NCBI GenBank assembly: GCA_038120295.1
Contig: JAYOLL010000017.1
Span: forward strand, 10,888 to 74,887
Source: JAYOEY01 sp038120295
Lineage (GTDB): Bacteria > Pseudomonadota > Alphaproteobacteria > MPNO01 > UBA2964
Direction of reading: 5' to 3'
Length of the DNA: 64,000 nucleotides
Within the stretch, counting starts at the first letter, position 1; each line of letters begins with the position of its first letter. A program made the position numbers and the translations under genes. Positions 17,605 to 26,995 of this stretch are shown here, piece by piece. Under the pieces are notes generated by a model, which worked only from the letters and a program-made list of their open reading frames with translations, was not told the origin of the DNA and searched no databases.

Positions 17605-18119
17605 TGGCCGGCTCCTTCGGATGCCGGGTCTTCGCCATTCATAAAGTTCCTAAGCCGCGCCCGGCCCCGCGCGAGGCGAGACATCACCGTTCCAACAGGA
17701 ATCTCAAGCACGGAAGCGGCTTCCGCGTATGTCATGCCCTCCACGCCTACCAGCAGGATCACCGCCCGTTGTTAATCCGGCAACGATGCGAGGCCGCGCT
17801 CCAGATCGCGTATCGACAGGCCCGCCGTCTGGGCAGGCTGCACTGCCGTCTGGTAGTTATCGGCCGCATCGTTATCGATGCCCGTTTTCGGCCCTTTCGC
17901 TGCCCGGACCGCCTGATTGACGTGCAGGTTGTGCATGATTGTGAACAGCCATGCCCGCAAATTAGTCCCCGGCTGATACAGGTGCAGCCGCGACAGCGCC
18001 CGTTCCAGCACGTCCTGTACGAGATCGTCCGCCGAAACCGGATCGCGCAGCAACAGCCTGGCATAGCGGCGGAGACGGGGAACGTTTTCGACGATGTCGT
18101 CTCGAATTGTCACTGGCAA
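17601..18119 (-). pseudogene. ECF RNA polymerase sigma factor with in-frame TAA stop
   Basis: Region 2 is present (LRRYARLLLRDPVSADDLVQDVLERAL, then NLRAWLFTIMHNLHVNQ). The frame stops at TAA (17774-17772), codon 116. It then continues in the same frame with a full region 4: QRAVILLVGVEGMTYAEAAS, VLEIPVGTVMSRLARGR, to a TGA that overlaps the anti-sigma ATG. The conserved sequence at the stop is normally LPxEQRAV, so a GAA to TAA change fits. No frameshift is present. Start is TTG 18119 or GTG 18113. It is either a recent pseudogene, a base error, or two separately translated halves. Confidence 0.85.
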
Positions 18120-18220
18120 ACGTTAAAGATCGTTTTGAAACGAATTTGCGACAGGCAGATCAGCCGGCAGCGCCTGAATATTCATTACCCATAAAATACT
18201 CAAACAGGCTGAAACGGCTT

Positions 18221-19081
18221 TTATTCCAGCACGGAATCCTCATTGCGCAGCTCGAACCCGACGGGGCGCATGTTCCGTCGTGCCGCCTCGGCCGGATCGA
18301 GGGTGGTGTCCCACTTGTCGCCTTCGAACCGGCAGCCGGTGATTCCATTGGAGGCATCGGAGGCGAGCCACAGGATCGGCGGCGCCATGACCTCGGGCGG
18401 GTTGGGCTCCTTGCCCGAACGATGCGCACCCTGATTGCGCCATGCGTCCGGCATGATCTCTGTCAGCGCGGCGCGGCCGGGGATCAGCACGTTGGCCGTG
18501 ACGCCCGTATCGGCAAGGTCCTCCGCCCAGACATGGGTGGCCGCTTCCAGTCCTGCCTTCGACGGGCCGTAGGGAAAGAATCCGCGCCGTTGCATGGTGC
18601 CGATGCTGGTCGTCACGTTGACGATACGGCCCCATCCCTGCGCGACCATATGTGGCGCCGCCTTCGCCGCCATCTGAAACGGTCCCATGACGTTGGTGTC
18701 CATGGTCATCTGTACCTGGGCGATATCGGTTTCCCAGAATTTGACCGGGTCGGTCATAAAATCTTCCGAGAAAGGCCGCATGCCCAGCGCCGCGTTATTC
18801 ACCAGCACATCGACGCGCCCGAACCGGTCGAGCGCGACATCGACGATTTCGGCGCAGGCGTCCGGATCGCGCAGGTCGGCGACCATGGGATGAACCTCGC
18901 CGCCTGAGTTGCGCGCTGCCGTACGCCCGTCTTCCTCGATCTGCGGCATGTCTTCGGCGATATGACCCGGCGCGACCACCTTTGCGCCGGCGTTGACCAG
19001 CGCCAGCGTCATGGCGCGTCCCAGCCCTCTCGGCCCGCCGGTGACGATACAGACCTTGCCTTCGATCGATGGATCCGACAT
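18221..19081 (-). CDS. SDR-family NAD(P)-dependent oxidoreductase
   Basis: A 286-residue classical short-chain dehydrogenase. Cofactor loop TGGPRGLGRAM (the usual TGxxxGxG), NNAAL, and the catalytic Ser in NVTTSIG with YGPSK holding the Tyr-Lys pair. Its start lies 23 nt after the stop of the second CoxL-like gene, so the two are probably cotranscribed and may act on a shared carbonyl or alcohol substrate. Confidence 0.9.
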   Translation of the reverse strand: MSDPSIEGKVCIVTGGPRGLGRAMTLALVNAGAKVVAPGHIAEDMPQIEEDGRTAARNSGGEVHPMVADLRDPDACAEIVDVALDRFGRVDVLVNNAALGMRPFSEDFMTDPVKFWETDIAQVQMTMDTNVMGPFQMAAKAAPHMVAQGWGRIVNVTTSIGTMQRRGFFPYGPSKAGLEAATHVWAEDLADTGVTANVLIPGRAALTEIMPDAWRNQGAHRSGKEPNPPEVMAPPILWLASDASNGITGCRFEGDKWDTTLDPAEAARRNMRPVGFELRNEDSVLE

Positions 19082-19104
19082 CGCTTGTCCTCCTGTATAT
19101 CGTT

Positions 19105-21438
19105 CTATGCTGCGGCTTTATTCGCCGCCTGAATGGCTGCCCAGATGCGCTGGGGCGTTGCGGGCATGTCGATATGATCGATGCCGAGCGGCTCCAGCGC
19201 ATCCACGACCGCGTTGATGGTCGCCGGCAACGCGCCGGTCGGACCGGATTCGCCGCCGCCCTTGGCGCCGATCAGGTTGGAAGCCGTTATGGTCGGCGCG
19301 CTGATGATATCCATGTAGCAGAGGTCGTCGGCGCGCGGCATGCAGTAATCCATCAACGAGCCCGACAGAAGCTGGCCCTCCGCGTCGTAGGCGATGTCTT
19401 CCATCAGCGCCTGGCCGATACCCTGGACGATGCCGCCATGCATCTGCGCCTTCAGCAGCAGAGGATTGACCACCGTGCCGACATCGTCGACGCAGACGAA
19501 ATTGACGATATCCGTTTCGCCGGTATCGGGATCGATCTCCAGTTCGCAGACCTGCACGCCGGTCGGCCAGTTCCAGTATTGCGGCGCGAAGGTGCCGATT
19601 TCGTTGAGCCCGGGTTCGATGTCGGGCGGGAGGTCAGCCGGGCGGAACGCCGCTGCCGCGACATCGAGAAAGGCAATGGTCCGGTCGGTGCCGCTCACGG
19701 TGAAGGTCCCGTCGGCGAATTCGATATCGGCTTCGGCGGCTTCCATCAGGTGGGACGCGATCCTCCTGGCCTTTTCGATCGTCTTCTCGCAGGCCAGCTG
19801 CACCGCCGAGCCGCCGATCGACATGGACCGCGAATTGAAGGTGCCGCGCCCGTAGGTGACGATGTCGGTGTCGCCCTGGATATAGCGGATGGTAGACGGC
19901 TCGATCCCCAGCCGGTCGCAGACGATCTGCTTGAAGACGGTTTCGTGGCCCTGTCCGTGGCTGATGGTGCCCATGATCAGCAGGACCGTGCCCGACGGGT
20001 CGAACCGGATGCTGCAGCTCTCCGGGTAGGGCGACGACGTTTTTTTGACCGTGTTGGAAAAGCCGAAGCCCCGCAGCCTGCCGCGCGCAGCCGCCTCGGC
20101 GCGACGCGCCTCGAAGCCTGCATAATCGGCAGCCTCCATGGCCTTGTCCATGTTGCCGGGAAAGTCGCCGCAGTCGTATGTGAAACCCAGCGCGTTGGTC
20201 CATGGCATCTGATCCGGCGTGACGCTGTTCTTCTGCCGGATTTCCACGGGGTCCATGCCCAGCCGCTGCGCCGCGATATCAATCAGCCGTTCGCCGACAT
20301 AAGCCGCTTCCGGCGCGCCTGAGCCGCGATAGGGGTTGGTCGAGACCGTGTTGGTGAAAACGCCGGTGATCGAGACATGCACCGCCGGCGTGCGATAGAC
20401 GCCTGCGATGGTGCCGAGATTGTTGGTCGGCGGCCGAGGGCCCCGGATGCCGAGATAGGCGCCCATGCTGGCCAGCGTCTTTACGCGGAGCGCAAGGAAA
20501 TTGCCGTCACTGTCGAGCGCGAGCTCGACCTCGCTGACATTGTCACGCCCGTGCGTATCCGACATGAAGCCTTCGGATCTGTCGCAGCGCCACTTGACCG
20601 GCCGTCCCACGATGCGCGACGCCCACAGCACCAGCAGAAGCTCGTTATAGGTGCCGCCGCGCATGCCGAAGCTGCCGCCCACGTCGCCCGGGATGACACG
20701 GACACTCGTTTCCGGGATGTCGAAAACCTGACGCGCGATCTGGTAGCGAAGCGGGTGCGGGTTCTGCAGGCCGGTATAGATGGTGTAGCGGTCGCGCCGC
20801 GCGTCGTAATCGCCGAGACAGCCGCGCGGTTCCATCGCCACCGCGGTCACCCTGTTGTTCACAACCTTCTGACTGACGACATGATCGGCCTTCGCGAAGG
20901 CGGCTTCCACTGCCGCAGCATCGCCCTTCTGTTCGACGAAGCACACATTATCCGGACAGTCCGCCCACACGGCCGGCGCGCCATCGGCGACGGCGTCCTC
21001 GACATTGGCGACCGACGGCAGGGGCGCGTAATCGACCTCGATCAGCTCCGCAGCGTCGCGCGCCTGCATTTGCGTTTCCGCGACGATGAACGCGACATGG
21101 TCGCCGACGAGCCGGACCCGGTCATGCGCCAGAGCCGGCCATGTCGGGTGGTGCATGGGCGAACCGTCGGGCTTTTTCTTGGTGTTGTCCTCGCAGGGCA
21201 GCCCGCCATAGCCTTCAGCCGCCCAGTCTTCGCCCGTCAGAACGGCCAGCACGCCTGGCGACTGCTTCGCCGCCCGCGTATCGATTGACCGGATTTCCGC
21301 CGCCGCGTAGGGCGAGCGCAGGACATAGCCCCACGCCTGGTCTCTCAGATTGACGTCATCGAGAAACTCGCCGCCGCCGATGAGCAGTCTCGGGTCCTCT
21401 TCGCGCGGGACCGGTTGTCCAATGGCAAATTCGCCCAT
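19105..21438 (-). CDS. CoxL-like molybdopterin-binding subunit (copy 2)
   Basis: A 777-residue paralogue of the gene at 13777-16107: nearly the same length, the same MGEFxIGQPVPR start and the same motif order. The cofactor loop is GDVGGSFGMRG, but the active-site loop reads PYRGSGAPE instead of PYRGAGRPE, so the second Arg is lost. KGGGESG replaces GAGEAG and keeps the catalytic Glu. It also lacks adjacent FAD and iron-sulfur partners. Substrate specificity probably differs from copy 1. An AAGGAAAACG ribosome site precedes the ATG. Confidence 0.92.
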   Translation of the reverse strand: MGEFAIGQPVPREEDPRLLIGGGEFLDDVNLRDQAWGYVLRSPYAAAEIRSIDTRAAKQSPGVLAVLTGEDWAAEGYGGLPCEDNTKKKPDGSPMHHPTWPALAHDRVRLVGDHVAFIVAETQMQARDAAELIEVDYAPLPSVANVEDAVADGAPAVWADCPDNVCFVEQKGDAAAVEAAFAKADHVVSQKVVNNRVTAVAMEPRGCLGDYDARRDRYTIYTGLQNPHPLRYQIARQVFDIPETSVRVIPGDVGGSFGMRGGTYNELLLVLWASRIVGRPVKWRCDRSEGFMSDTHGRDNVSEVELALDSDGNFLALRVKTLASMGAYLGIRGPRPPTNNLGTIAGVYRTPAVHVSITGVFTNTVSTNPYRGSGAPEAAYVGERLIDIAAQRLGMDPVEIRQKNSVTPDQMPWTNALGFTYDCGDFPGNMDKAMEAADYAGFEARRAEAAARGRLRGFGFSNTVKKTSSPYPESCSIRFDPSGTVLLIMGTISHGQGHETVFKQIVCDRLGIEPSTIRYIQGDTDIVTYGRGTFNSRSMSIGGSAVQLACEKTIEKARRIASHLMEAAEADIEFADGTFTVSGTDRTIAFLDVAAAAFRPADLPPDIEPGLNEIGTFAPQYWNWPTGVQVCELEIDPDTGETDIVNFVCVDDVGTVVNPLLLKAQMHGGIVQGIGQALMEDIAYDAEGQLLSGSLMDYCMPRADDLCYMDIISAPTITASNLIGAKGGGESGPTGALPATINAVVDALEPLGIDHIDMPATPQRIWAAIQAANKAAA

Positions 21439-21603
21439 TCTCGTTTTCCTTTTTTTCTCCCGACGGTCGCCCCGGATACATGATTATGGAAACCGGGCGA
21501 CGAAATCCGACGGATGATAGGACAAGCCTCCGCATCCAACAACGCGGTCCGGAGTAGAGACCGGCGCCCGCCGACGCGGCAGTCCTATCCGGCATCAAAC
21601 GAT

Positions 21604-21632
21604 TTGTTCCGTGCCGCGCCGCCCGGTAGTCT
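21604..21632 (+). promoter_or_regulatory. Candidate promoter of the MscS gene (possible leaderless mRNA)
   Basis: TTGTTC (21604-21609), 17-nt spacer, TAGTCT (21627-21632). The ATG begins 8 nt after the -10 box, so transcription would start at or next to the start codon. No ribosome site lies between. Confidence 0.45.
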
Positions 21633-21639
21633 GTGAAGT

Positions 21640-23967
21640 ATGAAATACCTGTCGATTTTCCTCCTCCTGTTCGCGGTACTGTCGGTCGGCCATTCAGTGC
21701 AGTCTGCGCCGGTCGGCAAAGCGCCCGATACCCGACAGGGCAAAGCTGCGGCGATGGTTCTTGACGGGAACGGCAGCCAGCCCGTGGCCCTGCCCGATGC
21801 GGCGGCGCTGGACCGGCTGATCCAGACGCTGGAGAACGACGAGGAACGCAAAAAGTTTATCGAAAACCTGAGGACACTCAACCAGTCGCGAAAGAAAGAG
21901 CCGCCGAAACCGGGTACGCCGGAGGCGATAGGCTCTCAACTGCTCGGTTTTCTGTCGCAGAGGATCGACCTGTTCAGCGAAGAATTTGTTCGTGGGGCTC
22001 GTGCGATTCTCGACCTGCCAAACGTCTATCAATGGGCCGAAAAGCAGCTGAACGATCCCGCGCTTCGCGCTCGCTGGTACGAAATTATCTGGAAGCTCGC
22101 TCTTGCTCTCGCGGCCGGTCTGGTTGCTGAATGGCTCCTGCGCTATACGCTATCCCGTCCGCGCATGCGGCTTGAGTCGCGGAATTCTGACCGGTTCTGG
22201 GTTAAGGCGCCGTCTCTCTCCATGCGGACGCTTCTGGACCTTGTCCCAGTTGCGGGCTTCCTGGCTGCCAGCCACGCAGCGCTGAATTTCGTTTCACCCG
22301 GCGCCGCTACTCTCGCGGCGGCGATCATTATGATCAATGCAAACGTGGCGATGCGGGTTCTCGTCGCTCTCGCTCGAATGATCTTTGCGCCGGCGGCTGA
22401 GGGCCTTCGGCTGGTGCCGATGCGGAACGAGGACGCCAATTACGTCTTTATCTGGATCCGACGTTTCGGTCAGGTGTCGATTTACGGTTACGGTGCGGTT
22501 GCTGCATCGGTAGCGCTGGGCCTGCCCATCGGTGGCGGCAATACGGTATACAAGGTTCTCGGTTTTCTCGTGGCGCTTATGGCCGTGGTGCTCGTCCTGC
22601 AAAATCGCGTGGGGATTTCTCACCGACTTCGCGGCGAGTCCGAAAATGGGAACAGTCGCCTGCGGGCCCGCCTGGCCGATATCTGGCATGTGCTTGCAAT
22701 TCTGTATGTCGCCGCGCTTTACGCGGTGTGGGCGCTCGCCGTAGAAGATGGTTTCGAATATCTGATCCAGGCCACTCTGCTGACTCTGGCGATCATCGTA
22801 GCGGCGAAACTGGCGCTGGCCGGATTCGACCGCCTTGCCCGCAAAATTTTCGATTTGCGTCCGGAAATCCGCGATCGCTACCCGGGTCTTGAGCAACGCG
22901 CAAATCGCTACCTGCCGCTTCTGGAGAAGGCAGCCGGCGTGGCGGTATGGTTGGTCGCGGTTTTTGCGACTCTTGAAGTCTGGGGAATCGATTCCTTTTC
23001 CTGGATTACCTCGCCCCTTGGACAACGCGTGGCTGGCAGTCTCGTGACCATCGCCGTTCTGGCGGTCCTCGGAATTCTGTTCTGGGAAATGACCAGCGCC
23101 ATGATCGAGCGCTATCTGTCGCGCAAGCCCGGCGATGTTTCGGCGAGAGCCAAAACGCTTCTTCCGTTAATGCGCACGACGTTGCTGGTCGTGCTGGTGA
23201 CGATGTTCGCCATGGTCAGCCTGTCGGAGCTGGGGCTGAATATCGGTCCTCTGCTGGCCGGCGCCGGCGTTATCGGGCTCGCTATCGGATTTGGCGCGCA
23301 GACGCTAGTCAAGGACATTATTACCGGTCTGTTTATCCTGATCGAGGATCACATCGCAGTCGGCGACGTGATTAAGGTCGGCTCGCACGCAGGCGTGATC
23401 GAGGCGCTGTCGCTCCGGACCATCAAGCTGCGGGATGTTGCCGGCGTGGTGCACGTGATCCCGTTCAGCGAAGTCACGACGCTCGAGAACATGACCAAGG
23501 ATTTTTCACGTTACGTGTTCGAGGTCGGGGTCGCCTACCGCGAGGATACGGATCATGTCGTCTCCGTCCTGCAGGCTCTGGGTGACGAGATGAAGGCCGA
23601 CCCGGCCTATGCTGACGACATCGTGGGGCCCTTCGAAGTTCTCGGCGTCGACAGCTTTGGCGACAATGCGGTTATCATCAAGGCGCGGATCACCACCAGG
23701 CCGATCAAGCAATGGGGCATCGGGCGCGAGTTTAACCGGCGCATGAAGAAGCGCTTCGACGAGCTCGGGATCGAAATTCCGTTCCCCCACCGGACGATCT
23801 ATTTCGGTGAGGACAGATCCGGCAATGCGCCGCCGGCGAGAATCGTCACCGGTGTTGCGACGGGTGGCAGCGTTGCAGCAACCGCTGCGCCAGTTGAGAC
23901 GCCGGTGACGTCCGATACGCTTGTTCCCGGCAGCGGCGGCGCCGATCTGCCGTCGGACGGCGAATAA
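21640..23967 (+). CDS. Mechanosensitive ion channel, MscS family, large form
   Basis: A 775-residue inner-membrane channel that opens under membrane tension to release solutes. A signal peptide and a short periplasmic helical region (to about 130) lead into many membrane helices. The MscS core begins near residue 510 with the Gly/Ala-rich pore helix (GPLLAGAGVIGLAIGFGAQTL), then the beta domain VGDVIKVGSHAGVIEALSLR and the alpha-beta vestibule. The size and helix number resemble YbiO/YnaI-type channels. The Pro/Thr/Ala-rich tail is low complexity. Confidence 0.92.
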   Translation: MKYLSIFLLLFAVLSVGHSVQSAPVGKAPDTRQGKAAAMVLDGNGSQPVALPDAAALDRLIQTLENDEERKKFIENLRTLNQSRKKEPPKPGTPEAIGSQLLGFLSQRIDLFSEEFVRGARAILDLPNVYQWAEKQLNDPALRARWYEIIWKLALALAAGLVAEWLLRYTLSRPRMRLESRNSDRFWVKAPSLSMRTLLDLVPVAGFLAASHAALNFVSPGAATLAAAIIMINANVAMRVLVALARMIFAPAAEGLRLVPMRNEDANYVFIWIRRFGQVSIYGYGAVAASVALGLPIGGGNTVYKVLGFLVALMAVVLVLQNRVGISHRLRGESENGNSRLRARLADIWHVLAILYVAALYAVWALAVEDGFEYLIQATLLTLAIIVAAKLALAGFDRLARKIFDLRPEIRDRYPGLEQRANRYLPLLEKAAGVAVWLVAVFATLEVWGIDSFSWITSPLGQRVAGSLVTIAVLAVLGILFWEMTSAMIERYLSRKPGDVSARAKTLLPLMRTTLLVVLVTMFAMVSLSELGLNIGPLLAGAGVIGLAIGFGAQTLVKDIITGLFILIEDHIAVGDVIKVGSHAGVIEALSLRTIKLRDVAGVVHVIPFSEVTTLENMTKDFSRYVFEVGVAYREDTDHVVSVLQALGDEMKADPAYADDIVGPFEVLGVDSFGDNAVIIKARITTRPIKQWGIGREFNRRMKKRFDELGIEIPFPHRTIYFGEDRSGNAPPARIVTGVATGGSVAATAAPVETPVTSDTLVPGSGGADLPSDGE

Positions 23968-23985
23968 TGGCTAAATGAGGGAAAC

Positions 23986-24825
23986 ATGAGCATTGTCGGC
24001 GCGATCGTCATCGAAAAATCCGCGCCTGCGCTTGGCGCGAGAGTGACCGGCCTCGATCTGCGCCAGGCTATCGACGATGGGACGGCGCAGTTTCTGCGCG
24101 ACGCCTTTGCCGAGCATGCGGTGTTGTGCGTATCGGATCAGAAGATCACGCCGCGCGATCATGCCGCCTTCGCCCGTCTGTTCGGTCGGGTGGACTCGGA
24201 TGCCACGCGCCTTCAGGAGAACCCCGATGAAACGAGTTCCCGACGCGGGGTGATGCTGGTCAGCAACATCAAGAAGGATGGGGTTCCCATCGGCGTCTTG
24301 CCGGAAGGCGAGATGCATTTTCATTCCGACGGTTCGCACCGCGAGACGCCGTACCGGGCGACCACTCTTTTCGCCATCAAGGTGCCGTCACGCGGCGGCG
24401 ATACGCTGTTCGCGTCGATGGCGGCGGCATTCGAAGCCCTGCCTGTCGATCTTCGGGACAGGCTCGACGGGCTCAACGCCAACCATGTGTTCAACTACAA
24501 CAGGACGACGCGCGAAGAGATGCGTGAAGACGCGCCTGTCGTCGTGCATCCGCTGGTCCGGACGCATCCCGATAACGGACGCAAGTCGCTTTATCTGAGC
24601 CGTCTGATGACCCGCGATATCGTCGGGATGGACCGGCAGGAAAGCGACGACCTCCTTGAATTCCTGTTCGATCACTGCGAGCAGCCCGAGTTCGTCTACG
24701 CTCACAAATGGACTCCCGGAGACCTCGTGATCTGGGACAATCGCTGCGTCAATCACGCACGTACCGATTTCCCACCGGAAGAGCCCCGGCTGCTGCGCCG
24801 GTACACGGTTTCGGAACCGGAGTAA
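23986..24825 (+). CDS. TauD/TfdA-family 2-oxoglutarate/Fe(II) dioxygenase
   Basis: A 279-residue double-stranded beta-helix oxygenase. HFHSDGSH supplies the first His and Asp ligands of iron, DNRCVNHART gives the distal His, and the late Arg in RLLRRYTV binds 2-oxoglutarate. Families of this size hydroxylate taurine, chlorophenoxy acids or other small acids; the substrate is not shown. GAGGG ahead of the ATG is a good ribosome site. It follows the MscS gene by 18 nt but is unlikely to be functionally linked. Confidence 0.9.
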   Translation: MSIVGAIVIEKSAPALGARVTGLDLRQAIDDGTAQFLRDAFAEHAVLCVSDQKITPRDHAAFARLFGRVDSDATRLQENPDETSSRRGVMLVSNIKKDGVPIGVLPEGEMHFHSDGSHRETPYRATTLFAIKVPSRGGDTLFASMAAAFEALPVDLRDRLDGLNANHVFNYNRTTREEMREDAPVVVHPLVRTHPDNGRKSLYLSRLMTRDIVGMDRQESDDLLEFLFDHCEQPEFVYAHKWTPGDLVIWDNRCVNHARTDFPPEEPRLLRRYTVSEPE

Positions 24826-24847
24826 CTGCCGGAATCGGCCTGAATCG

Positions 24848-24876
24848 TTGACAAACAACAGGTCCAGGCCTAAGTG
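24848..24876 (+). promoter_or_regulatory. Candidate promoter of argD-argF-hslO
   Basis: Consensus TTGACA (24848-24853), 17-nt spacer, weak -10 TAAGTG (24871-24876). The expected start site lies about 25 nt before the argD GTG. Confidence 0.5.
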
Positions 24877-24906
24877 TCCGGCCTTTCAACAGACCGGAGT
24901 CGACCC

Positions 24907-26085
24907 GTGACAAACGCGGTGATGCCCAGCTATGCGCGTATCGATATCGCCTTCGAAAGGGGCGAGGGCGCCTATCTCTATACAGCGGACGGGAGCCGCT
25001 ATCTCGACTTCGCCTCCGGCGTGGCGGTGAATTCGCTCGGTCATGGCCATCCGCATCTCGTTGCGGCGCTCAAGGATCAGGCGGAAACGCTCTGGCACTG
25101 TTCCAATCTGTACCGGATTCCCGGTCAGGAACGGCTCGCCGAGCGGCTGGTCGCCAACAGCTTCGCCGATACGGCGTTCTTCTGTAATTCCGGCGCCGAA
25201 GCCGTCGAGGCAGGGCTCAAGATCGTTCGCAAATATCAGGACTCGACCGGCGCTACGGAACGCTACCGGACGATCGTATTCGAGGGCAGCTTCCACGGTC
25301 GGACGATTTCGACCATCTCTGCCGGCGCCAACGATGCGCACCGTGCCGGGTTCGGCCCGATGCTCGACGGTTTCGATCGCGTGGCGTTCGGCAACCTCAA
25401 CGAAGTTCGCAATGCGGTGACGGAGGAAACCGCGGCAATTCTGGTTGAGACAATCCAGGGAGAAGGCGGCATCCGGCCAGCCGATGCGTCGTTCCTCCGC
25501 GGGCTGCGGGAGACCTGCGACGAGTACGGCCTGTTACTGTTCTTCGACGAGGTCCAGACCGGCATGGGGCGGACAGGTACGCTGTTCGGGTACGAGCAAA
25601 GCGGCGTCGCACCGGATGTCATGTCGCTTGCCAAGGGGCTCGGCGGCGGATTCCCCATCGGCGTGTGCCTGGCCACCGAGGCGGCCGCCGCCGGCATTAC
25701 GCCCGGAACGCACGGCAGTACCTTTGGCGGCAATCCGCTGGCCTGCGCTGCCGGCAATGCCGTGCTCGATGTGATGCTTGAAGACGGATTCCTGGAAAGC
25801 GCGCGGGCGATGGGCGAAAAGCTGTTCGCCCGGATCGCGCGGCTGGGCGAAAAATATCCGTCGGCGATCGCCGAGGTGCGCGGCGCCGGGCTGATGATCG
25901 GCGTCAAATGTGCCGTCCCGGCCGGCGAGATGGTGACCGCCTGCCGCGAGGCAGGGCTGCTGACGGTGCCGGCTGGCGACAATGTGATGCGCCTGCTGCC
26001 GCCGCTCATCATCGATGACAGCCATATCGCCGAAGCGGCGGAAAAGGTGGAGGCGGCCTGCCAGGCTGCGGCGGGCAATGGCTGA
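24907..26085 (+). CDS. argD: Acetylornithine/N-acetylornithine aminotransferase
   Basis: A PLP-dependent class III aminotransferase of about 392 residues that makes N-acetylornithine in arginine synthesis. FCNSGAEAVEAGLK binds the cofactor phosphate, FDEVQTGMGRTG is the class III signature, and the PLP Lys lies in SLAKGLGGG. GTG 24907 is chosen because GGAG (24896-24899) lies 7 nt upstream; the longer open frame starts before this site. It overlaps argF by 8 nt, which supports the arginine role over other members such as GABA aminotransferase. Confidence 0.93.
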   Translation: MTNAVMPSYARIDIAFERGEGAYLYTADGSRYLDFASGVAVNSLGHGHPHLVAALKDQAETLWHCSNLYRIPGQERLAERLVANSFADTAFFCNSGAEAVEAGLKIVRKYQDSTGATERYRTIVFEGSFHGRTISTISAGANDAHRAGFGPMLDGFDRVAFGNLNEVRNAVTEETAAILVETIQGEGGIRPADASFLRGLRETCDEYGLLLFFDEVQTGMGRTGTLFGYEQSGVAPDVMSLAKGLGGGFPIGVCLATEAAAAGITPGTHGSTFGGNPLACAAGNAVLDVMLEDGFLESARAMGEKLFARIARLGEKYPSAIAEVRGAGLMIGVKCAVPAGEMVTACREAGLLTVPAGDNVMRLLPPLIIDDSHIAEAAEKVEAACQAAAGNG

Positions 26086-26995
26086 TACAGGGGCATCGCC
26101 GAAACATTTCATCGATCTCGACGCGATTCCCGCGGAAGACCTGCGGCGGATCGTGGATCTTGGTTGCGATTTTCGCGACGGCAAGGGACCTGCCGCACCG
26201 CTGGCCGGGAAAATGCTGGCGATGATTTTCGAAAAGCCGTCCACCCGGACACGGGTGTCGTTCGAGGTCGGGATGAAACAGCTCGGCGGTGATGCGGTGA
26301 TCCTGAACCAGAACGACATGCAGATCGGCAGGGGAGAGACCATTGCCGATACCGCGCGAGTCCTGAGCCGGTACGTCGACGCGGTGACGCTTCGGACCAA
26401 CGATCCGGACAAGCTCGACGAGCTGGCCCAGAACGCGACCATCCCGGTGATCAACGCGCTGAGCGACCGATCGCACCCCTGCCAGCTCATGGCGGATATC
26501 ATGACCTTCGAACAGCATCGCGGCCCGATCGCCGGGCGCACCGTTTCGTGGGTCGGCGACGGCAACAACATGGCGACGTCCTGGATTCAGGCTGCCGCGC
26601 GTTTCGGCTTCACGCTCCGGCTGGCCTGCCCTGCGGAACTCGCGCCCGATCTGCGCGATGTCGACTGGGCGCGCGCGGAAGGTGCGACGGTCGAACTCAC
26701 CGTAGACCCGAAAGAAGCAGTCAACGGCGCGGACTGCGTGGTCACCGACACCTGGGTGTCGATGGGCGATCAGCCCGGTGAACGGCGAAACAGGCTTCTG
26801 ACACCCTATCGCGTCGATGGCGAACTCATGGGGTGCGCCGCGCCGGATGCGATTTTCATGCACTGCCTGCCCGCGCATCGCGGCGAAGAGGTTTCCTCCG
26901 ATGTGCTGGACGGACCGCAGTCGGTCGTCTGGGACGAAGCGGAAAACAGGCTTCATGCCCAGAAGGGCGTCCTGCTCTGGTGCTTCGGTCAATGA
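26078..26995 (+). CDS. argF: Ornithine carbamoyltransferase
   Basis: A 305-residue enzyme that makes citrulline from ornithine and carbamoyl phosphate. Carbamoyl-phosphate loop STRTR, then HPCQ, and the ornithine-site HCLPAHRGEEV. ATG 26078 sits 8 nt inside argD and gives the usual N-terminus (KHFIDLDAIP); the open frame further upstream is antiparallel to argD sense and rejected. It is coupled to argD upstream and to hslO downstream (ATGA). Confidence 0.97.
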   Translation: MADTGASPKHFIDLDAIPAEDLRRIVDLGCDFRDGKGPAAPLAGKMLAMIFEKPSTRTRVSFEVGMKQLGGDAVILNQNDMQIGRGETIADTARVLSRYVDAVTLRTNDPDKLDELAQNATIPVINALSDRSHPCQLMADIMTFEQHRGPIAGRTVSWVGDGNNMATSWIQAAARFGFTLRLACPAELAPDLRDVDWARAEGATVELTVDPKEAVNGADCVVTDTWVSMGDQPGERRNRLLTPYRVDGELMGCAAPDAIFMHCLPAHRGEEVSSDVLDGPQSVVWDEAENRLHAQKGVLLWCFGQ

